From: Alienimonas californiensis
GTDB taxonomy: Bacteria; Planctomycetota; Planctomycetia; Planctomycetales; Planctomycetaceae
Direction: 5' to 3'
NCBI RefSeq assembly: GCF_007743815.1
Contig: NZ_CP036265.1
Coordinates: 124,001-188,000 of the forward strand
DNA: 64,000 nt
The position numbers were made by a program, and so were the translations under genes. How positions within the stretch are numbered: the first letter of the stretch is position 1; the number at the start of each line of letters is the position of its first letter. The notes under the pieces are model-generated. The model was given only the letters and a program-made list of their open reading frames with translations, was not told where the DNA came from and searched no databases. Below, piece by piece: positions 28,077 to 39,920 of this stretch.

Positions 28077-28295
28077 ATGGCGAAAGAGGAGGCGATTGAG
28101 ATGTCCGGCGAAGTGGCCGAGGCGCTCGCCAATACCCAGTTCCGCGTGAAGCTGGACAACGGCCACATGGTGATGGCCCACGTCGCGGGGAAAATGCGCA
28201 AACACTTCATCCGGATCGTGCCGGGCGACCGCGTGCTGGTGGCGGTCAGCCCCTACGACTTCAACCGCGGCCGCATCGTTTACCGCGAGCGGTAG
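28077..28295 (+). CDS. infA: Translation initiation factor IF-1
   Basis: IF-1 binds the ribosomal A site during initiation. The 72-residue OB-fold protein ([20 protein letters not shown]) keeps the signature segments [38 protein letters not shown] and GRIVYRE. Length and sequence are fully standard. ATG at 28077 is set by the family. The gene stands alone, with a 256-base upstream region shared with the divergent pilin gene. No ribosomal-protein operon is adjacent. Confidence 0.95.
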   Translation: MAKEEAIEMSGEVAEALANTQFRVKLDNGHMVMAHVAGKMRKHFIRIVPGDRVLVAVSPYDFNRGRIVYRER

Positions 28296-28410
28296 GCGTT
28301 TCCCGCGAACGATCAACCCCGGCGGCTGATTCGACCGAGAACGGTCGAACCCCGCTTTCGCCGTCGCCGCCCGGGCGACGCGTCCCGCGCTTCGTCTGGA
28401 TCGCCCACGG

Positions 28411-28881
28411 ATGGCCGACGCCCCCGCCCCCGCCGTCACCCTGTTCACCGACGGCGCCTGCCGCGGCAACCCCGGCCCCGGCGGCTGGTCCTTCATCCTG
28501 CGCCATGACGCCTCCGGCAAGGAGAAGGAAGGCAGCGGCGGCGAGGCCCTCACCACCAACAACCGCATGGAGCTGTCCGGCGTGATCGAGGGACTCAAGT
28601 CCCTGAACACGCGGACTCGGGTCGACGTGGTGACGGACAGCACCTACGTCGCAAAGGGCAGCGCCGAGTGGATGTCCGGCTGGAAGAAGAACGGCTGGCG
28701 CCGTCGCGTGAAGGGCAAAGGCTGGGGCGAGGTGAAGAACGTCGACCTCTGGCAGGAGCTGGACGGTCTGCTGGCCGCCCACGACGTGACCTTCAGCGTG
28801 GTCCGCGGCCACAGCGGTCACGCGGAGAACGAACGCTGCGACGAACTCGCCGTCGCCGCCGCGAAGAGCTTTCAGAAGTAG
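28411..28881 (+). CDS. rnhA: Ribonuclease HI
   Basis: RNase HI cuts the RNA strand of RNA-DNA hybrids. The 156-residue protein has the four catalytic acidic residues in the usual places: D14 (FTDGACRGNPGPGGW), E54 (NNRMELSG), D76 (VTDSTYV) and D144 (ERCDELAV), plus the H134 of VRGHSGHAEN. A basic handle region (GWRRRVKGKGWGEVKN) is also present. It follows infA by 115 bases on the same strand. A large intergenic repeat begins directly after the stop codon. Confidence 0.95.
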   Translation: MADAPAPAVTLFTDGACRGNPGPGGWSFILRHDASGKEKEGSGGEALTTNNRMELSGVIEGLKSLNTRTRVDVVTDSTYVAKGSAEWMSGWKKNGWRRRVKGKGWGEVKNVDLWQELDGLLAAHDVTFSVVRGHSGHAENERCDELAVAAAKSFQK

Positions 28882-28885
28882 TATT

Positions 28886-29058
28886 TCTCCCCTCGCCCCC
28901 TTCTGGGGGAGAGGGGTCGGGGGTGAGGGGGCTGTGATTCCCGCGCGAGGTCCACGGTCCACCGCGCTTTCCCGTCGGTCTGTCCCTGCGGAGAGCGGGA
29001 ACGGGTGAACCGTTCGTCACCCTCACCCCCAGCCCCTCTCCCTCAAGGGAGAGGGGAG
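28886..29058. repeat. Dispersed palindromic element, copy A (about 173 bp)
   Basis: This stretch between rnhA and hemB begins and ends with GC-rich hairpins (ctcccctcgccccc/gggggagagggg and cccctctccctcaaggga/gagggg). Their inner flanks, gggggtgaggg and ccctcaccccc, are complementary to each other, so the whole block is an imperfect long inverted repeat. A second copy in opposite orientation lies at 59747-59927, and both share the inner segment gggtgaaccgt. It has no coding potential and looks like a small mobile or REP-type element. Confidence 0.8.
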
Positions 29059-29076
29059 CAAAAATACCGCCCCCGC

Positions 29077-31633
<2,557 letters not shown>

Positions 31634-31650
31634 CGGATCGGTCAAAGAGA

Positions 31651-31683
31651 AGCGTCCCGGACCCTCGAAGGGTCCGGGACGCT
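31651..31683. repeat. Hairpin, copy 2 of a dispersed repeat (15-base stem)
   Basis: This has the same 15-base perfect arms as the hairpin at 19281-19313, here with loop cga. It starts 17 bases after the fumC stop and 28 bases before the convergent small lipoprotein gene ends. It may serve both genes as a terminator. The identity of the arms to the other copy is exact. Confidence 0.85.
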
Positions 31684-31711
31684 GGGCGACTCGGGGCGGC
31701 CGGCCGGCGGC

Positions 31712-31996
31712 TCAGCGAGCGTTCGCGAGCACAAGGTTCTCCCGCTCCGCCGCCTCATACTGGTACGGCTGATCCACCTCGCTGCAGCGGGCGTCAACGG
31801 CGGCGACCAGGCGGGCGGTCGACCCGTCGAGGTCCGCCAGCGGGACCGAGTGGCAGCCGACGCTCCCGAGGGAGGCGGCGGCGAGGACGAGTAACGTCAG
31901 CGTGTCCCGACAAAGCCGCGTCATGCGGCCGGATTGCGGGGCGGGCTCTCCGAACCCGCATCCCTGCGTGGCGGCAGTGAGGTTCGGATAAGACAT
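31712..31996 (-). CDS. Small putative lipoprotein of unknown function
   Basis: From ATG 31996 the product is 94 residues; from the internal ATG 31924 it is 70. A GGAGGA site lies eight bases before ATG 31996. The only signal-like segment (MTRLCRDTLTLLVLAAASLG, ending SVGC) begins at the second ATG. If 31924 is the start, the protein would be a small lipoprotein with a slightly atypical lipobox. If 31996 is used, an extra 24 residues precede it. The mature tail (PLADLDGSTARLVAAVDARC, then YQYEAAERENLVLANAR) has no recognised family. About 292 bases upstream, to the clpS stop, hold no other gene that I can see. Confidence 0.5.
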   Translation of the reverse strand: MSYPNLTAATQGCGFGEPAPQSGRMTRLCRDTLTLLVLAAASLGSVGCHSVPLADLDGSTARLVAAVDARCSEVDQPYQYEAAERENLVLANAR

Positions 31997-32288
31997 CGGA
32001 CGGTTCCTCCGTGGGGGATGTGTGGCGTCAACTCCGTGACGGAACTGTGGTTTTGCGAACGGCGTGCCAAACGTCGTTCTGAACGCCCCCTCAGGGCTTT
32101 CCCGTGAGATCGCGGGAAGCGAGGCAATCTGGCGAAGAAGGAGCCCGGGCGATTTTCCGGCCGAGCTATCGGGCCATTCCCCGGTGGTGCGGGCGCGACC
32201 GACTGGGCCGGTCGCCCGGCCGTCACTTCGGGAACGAAGCGTTGTCAGGGCGCCGATTGCCGGGCGACCGGGGCAGCCCGCGTCGCTC

Positions 32289-32723
32289 TCAGTCCGGGTC
32301 GATCGGCTCGATCGTGACCTGCAGCGGGATGGTGACCGGCGGCTTGTTGTAGTTGTCCGGTCCGAACTCGCGAATCTGGTCCCGCTTCAGTTCGGCGACC
32401 TCCAGCGGGCCGGTCCAGACGGCGGCCCGGCCCGTCTTGTCGATCTTGTCCGTCAGCCGCTCCGCGTCCTCCTTCGTGTGGGCGCACACGGCCCGCAGCA
32501 CGTCGACGAGGTAGCTGAAGGTGTGATCCTCGTCGTTCTCGACGATGACGGCGTACCGCGGGTTGCGGTGCGGCTTCGTCTTCCGTTTGGTCTTGGGCTC
32601 CGCGACCGCGGTCCCGGTGGCGGCGCCGCCCCCCAGGGTGTCGAAGTCCGGGACGTCGAAACTCACGCCGCCGGGCTCGAACTCGGGGGCGTCGGTGTCG
32701 TGCGGGTCGGCAGTTTCGGGCAT
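32289..32723 (-). CDS. clpS: ATP-dependent Clp protease adaptor ClpS
   Basis: ClpS delivers N-degron substrates to the ClpAP protease. The 144-residue protein has a 55-residue acidic, low-complexity N-terminus. The ClpS fold follows: RYAVIVENDEDHTFSYLVDV, LRAVCAHTKEDAERLTDKID and GRAAVWTGPLEVAELKRDQI. The conserved NDxxT-type substrate pocket is present as NDEDHTF. The E. coli protein is about 106 residues, so the N-terminal tail is longer here. No clpA is adjacent. ATG at 32723 is chosen over the upstream ORF start because it begins just before the tail. Confidence 0.9.
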   Translation of the reverse strand: MPETADPHDTDAPEFEPGGVSFDVPDFDTLGGGAATGTAVAEPKTKRKTKPHRNPRYAVIVENDEDHTFSYLVDVLRAVCAHTKEDAERLTDKIDKTGRAAVWTGPLEVAELKRDQIREFGPDNYNKPPVTIPLQVTIEPIDPD

Positions 32724-32958
32724 CGTCGGGTTCGGACCGATCCGTCGGGGCAGCGGAGAAGCGAGCGGCGGCCAACGCGGGACGGCGGGCGGCGGATCCC
32801 CGCGGACGGCCGGGGGCGATGCTAGGCTGCCGGCGGGGCCGGTCAAGGCGGCCGGCCCGGCGCCCGGCCGCTTTCGGGGGCGCTGTCGCGGCGGCTAGTC
32901 TGGTCCGTCCGGCAGTATGGCCCCTGCCGGCGTTTCCACTCCCCTCCGCTCGGTTCCC

Positions 32959-33996
32959 ATGGTTCGGTTCCTGCTCCCGCTGGCGCTCGCCCTGCTGACC
33001 GGCTGCTCCGCGGAGGCCGCTCCGCCCCGGGAAGCCACGCCCGCCGAGGTCCCCGCCGACACGGCCCGCGCCCACGCCGCCAACCGGCTGCTGGCCCGCA
33101 CGATGAACCTCGCCAACGCCTTGGAGGCCCCGCGGGAGGGCGAATGGGGCTACACGATCACGGCGGAGGATCTCGACGCAATCAAAGAGGCCGGCTTCAC
33201 CGCCGTGCGGGTTCCGGTCAAGTGGAGCGCCCACGCCGCGAAGGAGGCCCCCTACACGATCGACCCGGCGTTCTTCGCCCGCATCGACGAGGTGCTGAAC
33301 CAGGCCCTCGACCGCAAGCTGGCTGTCGTGCTGAACGTGCACCATTACGAGGAGATCCACAAAGATCCCTCCGACGCCCACTTCGACCGCCTGACCGGCC
33401 TGTGGCAGCAGATCGCGACCCGCTACCAGAACCGCCCGCCGGCACTGGTGTTCGAACTGCTGAACGAACCCAGCTACGACCTGTCCACGGAGCGTTGGAG
33501 CGAAAAGCTGCCGGAGGTTCTCGCCGCGGTGCGGGAGACGAACCCGACCCGAGCGGTGATGATCGGCCCGGGGCGGTGGAACCAGATTTCGGAGTTGGAC
33601 GACCTCGTCCTGCCGGCGGACCCGGATCTGATCCTCACCGTGCACTGCTACGAACCGCACGGCTTCACCCACCAGGGAGCTCACTGGGACCCGAACCCGC
33701 CGCCGATCGGCCGCACGTTTCCCCAAGCGGGCGAGGAGGCGGAGATCCGGGCGCTGTTCGACCGCTGCGAGGCGTACGCGACGGCCCGCAACCGGCCGGT
33801 GTTCGTGGGCGAGTTCGGCGTCATCCGCCACGCGCCGATGGAGGAACGCGCCCGCTGGACGCGGTTCATGCGGACGGAATACGAGCAGCGCGGCTGGAGT
33901 TGGGGCTACTGGGGCCTCGCCGCGGAGTTCCCCGCCTACGACCCGGAACGGGGCATCTGGCTGGAACCGATCAAGGCGGCGCTGCTGGGCGACTGA
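32959..33996 (+). CDS. GH5-family glycosidase (cellulase-like) lipoprotein
   Basis: The 345-residue protein is a retaining glycosidase of the GH5 clan. The acid/base glutamate is in FELLNEPS at E170, and the nucleophile glutamate in FVGEFGVI at E285. Further GH5 motifs are GFTAVRVPVKW, VVLNVHHYEE and TVHCYEPHGFTHQ. The N-terminus MVRFLLPLALALLTGCSAEA is a lipoprotein signal with an LTGC lipobox, so the enzyme is probably anchored to a membrane and faces the periplasm or outside. The ATG at 32959 is preferred to an upstream ATG at 32917. The substrate is likely a beta-glucan or mannan but is not determined. Confidence 0.9.
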   Translation: MVRFLLPLALALLTGCSAEAAPPREATPAEVPADTARAHAANRLLARTMNLANALEAPREGEWGYTITAEDLDAIKEAGFTAVRVPVKWSAHAAKEAPYTIDPAFFARIDEVLNQALDRKLAVVLNVHHYEEIHKDPSDAHFDRLTGLWQQIATRYQNRPPALVFELLNEPSYDLSTERWSEKLPEVLAAVRETNPTRAVMIGPGRWNQISELDDLVLPADPDLILTVHCYEPHGFTHQGAHWDPNPPPIGRTFPQAGEEAEIRALFDRCEAYATARNRPVFVGEFGVIRHAPMEERARWTRFMRTEYEQRGWSWGYWGLAAEFPAYDPERGIWLEPIKAALLGD

Positions 33997-34061
33997 GTTG
34001 CTGGGCGACTGAACCGGCGCCGGTTCCCCCCGGTCATCTTGCCTCGGTCACCTTGCCCCAG

Positions 34062-34796
34062 TCAGGTCGCGACCAGAATCGCGGCGTAGGCGGCGGCGCC
34101 GAGGAGGAAGGCCCAGAAGCGGCTCTGGCGTTCGGCGGGCAGTTCCTCCTTGAAGGTGTTGAGCAGCACCCCGCCGATCAGGAAGCCCAGCGCCGCGTCT
34201 ACCGCGACGGCCGACAGCGGTGCGAACGTCCCCACCGCCCAGCCGATCGGCGGCGCCGCGGCCACCAGCCAGCGGCCGTACTTCGGATAGAGCGCGGGGT
34301 GGTGGGTCTGCAGGCCTTGATCGTTCACCAGAAAATGCAGGGCGATCGCGCAGGCGAACAGGACCAGGGACCGCACCGAGGCGTCCTCCCGGTCCACCAG
34401 CAGCACGCCGAACAACAGGTTGTAGGCGGCGTAGGAGCCGACGTGCAGCCAGAATACGGCGGCCGGCGGTCGCTTGCCCTCGCCTCGCTGCTGCTCCTCG
34501 CCCGCCGACCGGACGGCGAGCCGTTCCAGTCCGTAGAAGCAGGCGAGTCCCAGCAGGGCGACGAGATATCCGCCGTGATCCGCCGCCCACCAGGATTCTC
34601 CCGCCGCCCGGGCGAGGGCGGCGTGCACCTCCGCCAGTTCCGGCAGGAGATGCACCATGGCGTACGCCACCGCCACGCCCCCGGCGAGGCTCAGCCACCG
34701 ACTGCGCGGCAGGCGGTCCAGGAACCGCAGCCGACCGCCGAGCAAGTGCACCGCCGCCAGTCCGCAGGCGACGGCGAGGGAGGCGGGGGAAATCAT
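34062..34796 (-). CDS. Multi-pass membrane protein, ZIP-like
   Basis: The 244-residue protein has about eight hydrophobic segments, including SLAGGVAVAYAMVHLLPEL, GGYLVALLGLACFYGLERL, VFWLHVGSYAAYNLLFGVLL and VALDAALGFLIGGVLL-type helices near the C-terminus. The VAYAMVHLLPELAE segment recalls the histidine-bearing helix of ZIP metal transporters, and HFLVNDQGLQTHHPALY adds further histidines. The similarity is by eye. It could be a divalent-metal transporter or an uncharacterised integral protein. It is divergent from the DUF4142 gene (195 bases between them) and converges with the GH5 gene. Confidence 0.55.
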   Translation of the reverse strand: MISPASLAVACGLAAVHLLGGRLRFLDRLPRSRWLSLAGGVAVAYAMVHLLPELAEVHAALARAAGESWWAADHGGYLVALLGLACFYGLERLAVRSAGEEQQRGEGKRPPAAVFWLHVGSYAAYNLLFGVLLVDREDASVRSLVLFACAIALHFLVNDQGLQTHHPALYPKYGRWLVAAAPPIGWAVGTFAPLSAVAVDAALGFLIGGVLLNTFKEELPAERQSRFWAFLLGAAAYAAILVAT

Positions 34797-34991
34797 CCGG
34801 GGCTCTTCCGGGGGGGATACGGGGGCTCCATCCCAACGCGCCGCCCCCGTCCCGCCCACCGCCCGATCCCGGCGCCGCCGTGCGGGAAGAGCCCCGTGCC
34901 CCGGCCGAGGTCGGTCCGTCAGGCTGTTCGGGCTCCGCTGGTTCGGGTCTCGGACCGGCGACCGCTTCCCCTCACGAAACGAACCGCCCCC

Positions 34992-35939
34992 ATGTTCCGT
35001 CCCGTCGCTCGTTCCCTCTCCGCCGCGCTCGCCGCGGGGCTCTGCTGCGCCCCTGCCCTCGCCGCCCCCCAGGAGCGGGAGGCGCGGGACCGACCCGAGG
35101 CGCGGGCCGCCGCCGGTCAGACCGCCGCCGTGCCGGACCGGCAGATCCTGTCGTTCCTGACGCCGATGAACCGCATGGAGGTCGACCTCAGCAAGTTCGC
35201 CGCCGAGCGGGCCGTCACCCCCGAGGTGAAGGAGTACGCGAAGCAGATGGTCGCCGACCACGAGAAGCTGGCCAGCGACCTACAACGCGCCGCCCGCCGT
35301 TCGGACGCCCACGGCGCCCTCACCCCGGAGCAGCGCCGCCGGGCCGAAGCCCCGCTGCGAAACGACGGCCCGGTGACGGAGGAGGGGGCCGAGGAAATTG
35401 AAGAGGCCCGCGAGGAACGGGCCGAGGTGCGGGAGGAAGCCCGCGAACGGATGCGCGAACAGCGGGAAGAGGTGCGTGAGGAGCGGGTGAACTCGCTGGG
35501 CGACGCCGTGGACGAGGCCGTCCAGGACGCCCGCGAATTGGGCGACCGCGCCCGCCAGACCGGCCGTCAGGTGCGGACCGAAGCCCGCGAGGGCGCCGCG
35601 GACCTCGCCCGCCGGGCCGACCGGGAGTTGAATGAAGAACAGCCCGCCCGCGGCATGAACCGCGGCCGCGGCGCGGTCAACCTGCGGACCGAAGCGATGG
35701 CGAAGGCCCACGCCGACGTGAAAGAGGCCCTCGGCCGGCAACAGGGCAAGTCCTTCGACATGGCCTACCTCAACCAGCAGTGGCTCGCCCACATTCACAT
35801 GCACTCCGCCGTCCAGGTCGCCGCCGACCACGCCGGCCCGGAACTGAAAACCGTGCTGGACGACGCCGAGAAGACCATCCAGGGCCACCTCGAGCGGACC
35901 CGCGAACTGGCGATGAAGGTCGACCAGATGGAGGATTGA
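34992..35939 (+). CDS. Secreted DUF4142-type protein with coiled-coil insert
   Basis: The 315-residue protein has a signal peptide (LSAALAAGLCCAPALAA). Two halves of a DUF4142-like fold follow: ILSFLTPMNRMEVDLSKFAA with VKEYAKQMVADHEKLASDL at residues about 53-100, and FDMAYLNQQWLAHIHMHSAV with LKTVLDDAEKTIQGHL at about 255-305. Between them lies a charged helix-rich insert of roughly 110 residues (for example EEAREERAEVREEARERMRE). DUF4142 proteins are four-helix, ferritin-like extracytoplasmic proteins of unclear function. The insert is unusual in charge and likely coiled-coil. A perfect palindrome at 35969-36004 follows. Confidence 0.75.
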   Translation: MFRPVARSLSAALAAGLCCAPALAAPQEREARDRPEARAAAGQTAAVPDRQILSFLTPMNRMEVDLSKFAAERAVTPEVKEYAKQMVADHEKLASDLQRAARRSDAHGALTPEQRRRAEAPLRNDGPVTEEGAEEIEEAREERAEVREEARERMREQREEVREERVNSLGDAVDEAVQDARELGDRARQTGRQVRTEAREGAADLARRADRELNEEQPARGMNRGRGAVNLRTEAMAKAHADVKEALGRQQGKSFDMAYLNQQWLAHIHMHSAVQVAADHAGPELKTVLDDAEKTIQGHLERTRELAMKVDQMED

Positions 35940-35968
35940 GGAGGATTAGAATCCACATCGCAAGAGTT

Positions 35969-36004
35969 CAAGAACCAAAGGAGCTCGAGCTCCTTTGGTT
36001 CTTG
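35969..36004. terminator. 36-bp perfect palindrome between convergent genes
   Basis: An uninterrupted perfect palindrome of 36 bases with AT-richer outer arms (caagaaccaaagg...cctttggttcttg) lies between the DUF4142 gene (+) and metH (-). Each strand ends its hairpin with a TTCTTG-type tail, so it can act as a bidirectional terminator. Its base composition differs clearly from the surrounding 70% GC. Confidence 0.75.
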
Positions 36005-36020
36005 TATTCCTGGGCCCTGG

Positions 36021-39000
36021 TTATTCCGAACTCGACGGATCGTATCCCAAGTTCGGGGCGAGCCACTTCTCCACCTCGGCGACCGTCTTCCCGCAGCGGG
36101 CGGCGTAGCTTTCGATCTGGTCCTTCGTCACCCGGTCGACGCTGAAATAGCGGGCGTCCGGGTGGGCGAAGTACAGGCCGCTCACGCTGCTGGCCGGCCA
36201 CATGGCGAAGCCTTCGGTGAGAGTCATGCCGGCGTTGCGCTCGACGTCCAGCAGGTCCCACAACTCCGTTTTGAGGGTGTGGTCCGGGCAGGCCGGATAG
36301 CCGAACGCCGGGCGGATGCCGCGGTATTTCTCGGCGATCATTTCGTCGCTCGACAGCCCCTCGGCTTTGCCGAAGCCCCAGTCCTCGCGGGCCTGTTTGT
36401 GCAGGAGTTCGGCGAAGGCTTCGGCGCAACGGTCGGCGAGGGCCTTGACCATGATGGCGCGGTAGTCGTCCCCGCCTTTTTCCAGGGCGAGCGCGTGCTC
36501 GTCCGCCCCGTGGCCGGAGGTCACGGCGAAGGCCCCGACGTAGTCCTTCACCCCGCTGCCGACCGGGGCGACGTAATCCGCGAGGCTGCGGAAGTCCTTC
36601 TGCCCCCGCCGCTCCCACTGTTGGCGGAGCATCGGGAACCGCAGGCGCTCCTCGGCGCGGTCGTCGTTCGTATAGAGCACGAGATCGTCCCCGTCGCTGG
36701 CGGCCGGGAAGAAGCCGTACACCCCGCGGGCGCGGAGCACGTCGTCCTTCAGCAGGCGTTCCAGTTCGTCCTTGCCGTCCTGGAACAGCTCGCGGGCCTG
36801 CTCGCCGACGACGTCGTCCTGCAAGATGCGGGGGTATTTCCCGTGCAGGTCCCAGGACATAAAGAACGGGGACCAGTCGATATACTCCGCGATCTCCCGC
36901 AGCGGGTAATTGTCGAGGACCTTCAGCCCCGTGAAGGCGGGCTTGGGCGCCTCGACGGCCTGCCAGTCCGTCTGGAAGCGACGCTCCAGCGCCTCGGCGT
37001 AGGGCACGAGGTTCTTCTCCTGCCGGTTGACGAAGGCTTCGCGGTGCCGCTCCTGGGCCTCGGCGTTCTCCGCCTGCAACTGTTTGAGTTTGTCCGAGTC
37101 GAGCATTTTCTCGACCACCGGGACCGACAGGCTGGCGTCGCCGACCCACACCACCGGCGCCCCGTCGTAGTGCGGGGCGATCTTGACCGCGGTGTGGCGG
37201 GGGCTGGTGGTCGCCCCGCCGATCAACAGCGGGGTCGTCAGCCCGCGGCGCTGCATCTCCCGGGCGACGCCGGTCATCTCCTCCAAACTCGGCGTAATCA
37301 GGCCGGAGAGACCGATAATGTGCGCCCCGCATTTGGCGGCTTCGTCGAGGATCTTGTCGGCCGGCACCATCACGCCGAGGTCCACGACCTCAAAGTTATT
37401 GCACCGCAGCACGACGGCGACGATATTCTTGCCGATGTCGTGCACGTCCCCCTTCACCGTGGCGATCAGCACGGTGCCGCGGGTGCTCTTGGCCTCTTCG
37501 AGGGAGGCGACCTCGCCGCGCTCCGCCGCCAGGCGGGCCATTTCTTCCTTCTCCGCCTCCATATAGGGGGTGAGGTAGGCGACGGCCCGCTTCATCACGC
37601 GGGCGCTTTTAACGACCTGCGGGAGAAACATCTTGCCGGCGCCGAAGAGCTCGCCGACGACGCTCATGCCGTCCATCAGCGGGCCCTGGATCACGTTCAG
37701 CGGCCGGTCCAATTTCTGGCGGGCCTCCTCGGTGTCCTCCTCGATAAAGTCGGTGATCCCCCTCAGCAGGGCGTGCTCGATCCGCTTCTCGACGGGGGCC
37801 TCCCGCCACTTCAGCTTGTCCGCGTCGTCGGTTTTGCCCTTCGCCTTAACGGTCTCGCCGAACTCGATCAGGCGGTCGGTCGCCTCCGGGTTGCGGTTGA
37901 ACAGCACGTCCTCGACGAGGTCCCGCAGCTTCGGATCGATCTCCTCGTAAACCTCCAACTGCCCGGCGTTGACGATGCCCATATCGAGCCCAGCGGCGAT
38001 CGCGTGATACAGGAAGCAGGCGTTGATCGCCTCCCGCACCGGGTCGTTGCCGCGGAAGCCGAACGACACGTTGCTCACCCCGCCGCTGGTCTTGGCGCCG
38101 GGGCAACGCCTTTTAATCTCGCGGACGGCGTCGAAGAACTCGACGGCGTAATTCGCGTGCTCTTCCATCCCCGTGCCGACGGTGAGGATGTTGGGGTCGA
38201 AGATAATATCCGTCGGGTCCCAGCCGGCTCCGTCGACCAGCAGTTTGTAGGCCCGCTCGCAAATCTCGACCTTGCGGTCGCACTCGGTGGCCTGGCCTTC
38301 TTCGTCGAAGGCCATCACCACCGCCGCGGCGCCGTAGCGCCGCAGCAGGCGGGCCTGCTTGAGGAACTCCTCCTCGCCGCCTTTCAGGCTGATCGAGTTG
38401 ACGACCGGCTTGCCCTGGACGCACTTCAGACCGGCTTCGAGCACCTTCCAGTCGGAGGAGTCGATCATCACCGGCACCGCGGCGACGTCCGGCTCCGCGG
38501 AGAGCAGGTTGAGGAACCGGGTCATCGCCTCCGGCCCGTCGATCAGGCCCTCGTCGAGGTTGACGTCGATCAGGTTCGCCCCGCCCTCGACCTGCTGCCG
38601 GGCGACGGAGACGGCCTCGTCGTAGTCGTCGTTTTTAATCAGCCGGGCGAAGCGCTTGGAGCCGGTGACGTTGGTCCGTTCGCCGACCATCTGGAAGCCG
38701 CTGTCCTCCTTGATTACGACCCGTTCCAGCCCGGCGTAGGTGCTGAACCGCGGGACGTCGGGGATGCGACGGGGCTTGATGCCCTTGGTTTTGCGGGCGA
38801 TTTCGGCGATGAACTCCGGCGTGGTGCCGCAGCACCCGCCGACGATATTCACCCACCCGCTCTCGGCGAAGTTCTGAACGATGTCGCTGAACTCGCCGGC
38901 GGAGGCGTCGAAGCCGCCCATGCCGTCCGGCATACCGGCGTTCGGATAGAGGCTGACGTGGCGGTCGGCGAGCTCCGACAGCGTCTCCGCATACGGCCGA

Positions 39001-39773
39001 ATCTGCTTCGGCCCCAGCGCGCAGTTCATCCCGACCGACAGGCTCGGGAAGTGCTTCACGCTGGCGTAGAAGGCTTCGAGGCTCTGAGCCGTCAGCGTGC
39101 GGCCGCCCTCGAACACCGTGCCGGAGATCATCACCGGCACCTCATCCGGGCTCATGCCGCGCTCGTCGAACACCCCGCTGATCGCGAACAGGCACGCCTT
39201 CATATTGAGGGTGTCGAAGCTCGTCTCCGGCAGCAATAAATCGACGCCCCCGTCCAGCAGGCCGCGGACCTGCTCGGCGTAGCTCTCGGCGACCTGATCG
39301 AAGGTGAACAGCCGGTGACCGGGGTTCTCCGCGTCCTGCGACATGGAGAGGGTCACCTTCGTCGGGCCGATGCTGCCGGCGACGAAGCGGGGTTTGGCCG
39401 GGTTCTTCTTCGTGAACTCGTCGGCGACGCCGCGGGCCAATTCGGCGGCGGACTTGTTCAGTTCATACGTCAGTTCGGCGAGGCCGAACTCCTCCATGCT
39501 GACCGAGGCCGCGTTGAACGTGTCCGTCTCGATAATATCGCTGCCGGCCTCCAGATACTGGGCGTGAATGCCGCGGATCAGCTCCGGCTGGGTGAGGACG
39601 AGAACGTCGTTCGCGTTCTTCAGGTCGATCGGGTGATCTTTAAAGCGTTTCCCGCGGTAATCCGCCTCCGTCGGCCCGGCGCCCATGATGAGCGAGCCCA
39701 TCGCCCCGTCGAGCAGCAGGATACGGTCCGCGAGGTGATTGCGGAGCAGGTCGGAGCGGCGTTCGGTCGGCAC
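36021..39773 (-). CDS. metH: Cobalamin-dependent methionine synthase
   Basis: MetH transfers a methyl group from methyl-tetrahydrofolate to homocysteine by way of cobalamin. The 1250-residue protein has all four modules. The homocysteine domain carries zinc cysteines in GMNCALGP near residue 248 and [10 protein letters not shown] near 311. The folate domain contains [17 protein letters not shown]. The B12 domain has [14 protein letters not shown] with its histidine near residue 778. The C-terminal AdoMet reactivation domain has [13 protein letters not shown] and [16 protein letters not shown]. Length is close to the E. coli enzyme. The start is GTG at 39773. It is downstream of metF on the same strand. 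Confidence 0.97.
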   Translation of the reverse strand: MPTERRSDLLRNHLADRILLLDGAMGSLIMGAGPTEADYRGKRFKDHPIDLKNANDVLVLTQPELIRGIHAQYLEAGSDIIETDTFNAASVSMEEFGLAELTYELNKSAAELARGVADEFTKKNPAKPRFVAGSIGPTKVTLSMSQDAENPGHRLFTFDQVAESYAEQVRGLLDGGVDLLLPETSFDTLNMKACLFAISGVFDERGMSPDEVPVMISGTVFEGGRTLTAQSLEAFYASVKHFPSLSVGMNCALGPKQIRPYAETLSELADRHVSLYPNAGMPDGMGGFDASAGEFSDIVQNFAESGWVNIVGGCCGTTPEFIAEIARKTKGIKPRRIPDVPRFSTYAGLERVVIKEDSGFQMVGERTNVTGSKRFARLIKNDDYDEAVSVARQQVEGGANLIDVNLDEGLIDGPEAMTRFLNLLSAEPDVAAVPVMIDSSDWKVLEAGLKCVQGKPVVNSISLKGGEEEFLKQARLLRRYGAAAVVMAFDEEGQATECDRKVEICERAYKLLVDGAGWDPTDIIFDPNILTVGTGMEEHANYAVEFFDAVREIKRRCPGAKTSGGVSNVSFGFRGNDPVREAINACFLYHAIAAGLDMGIVNAGQLEVYEEIDPKLRDLVEDVLFNRNPEATDRLIEFGETVKAKGKTDDADKLKWREAPVEKRIEHALLRGITDFIEEDTEEARQKLDRPLNVIQGPLMDGMSVVGELFGAGKMFLPQVVKSARVMKRAVAYLTPYMEAEKEEMARLAAERGEVASLEEAKSTRGTVLIATVKGDVHDIGKNIVAVVLRCNNFEVVDLGVMVPADKILDEAAKCGAHIIGLSGLITPSLEEMTGVAREMQRRGLTTPLLIGGATTSPRHTAVKIAPHYDGAPVVWVGDASLSVPVVEKMLDSDKLKQLQAENAEAQERHREAFVNRQEKNLVPYAEALERRFQTDWQAVEAPKPAFTGLKVLDNYPLREIAEYIDWSPFFMSWDLHGKYPRILQDDVVGEQARELFQDGKDELERLLKDDVLRARGVYGFFPAASDGDDLVLYTNDDRAEERLRFPMLRQQWERRGQKDFRSLADYVAPVGSGVKDYVGAFAVTSGHGADEHALALEKGGDDYRAIMVKALADRCAEAFAELLHKQAREDWGFGKAEGLSSDEMIAEKYRGIRPAFGYPACPDHTLKTELWDLLDVERNAGMTLTEGFAMWPASSVSGLYFAHPDARYFSVDRVTKDQIESYAARCGKTVAEVEKWLAPNLGYDPSSSE

Positions 39774-39880
39774 GGCGCGGGCGGGTTGGATCAGTCGACG
39801 ACTCGGAGAATCGACGTCCGCCTCGGGGGGCGGGCGTCGACGGGCGCCGCGAACGGCGGGGGGAGTGTAGGCGCGGGCGG

Positions 39881-39898
39881 CCCGGCGCGAACGCCGGG
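39881..39898. repeat. Small perfect hairpin between metF and metH
   Basis: A 7-base perfect stem with a CGAA loop lies 23 bases after the metF stop on the minus strand. A second imperfect 11-base stem (one G-T pair) lies nearby, around 39819-39846. They might attenuate readthrough into metH. No cobalamin-riboswitch motif was recognised in this 147-base gap. Confidence 0.35.
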
Positions 39899-39920
39899 CG
39901 TTCCCGGGAGGCCCGTCGCC

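Noticed and set aside
36162-39239. Very long plus-strand open frame (1025 codons) opposite metH
   Set aside because: It is fully antisense to a confidently identified metH. Long antisense frames are expected in DNA this GC-rich, and the translation has no domain-like sequence.
39774-39920. Cobalamin riboswitch upstream of metH
   Set aside because: The conserved B12-box was not seen in the short metF-metH gap.
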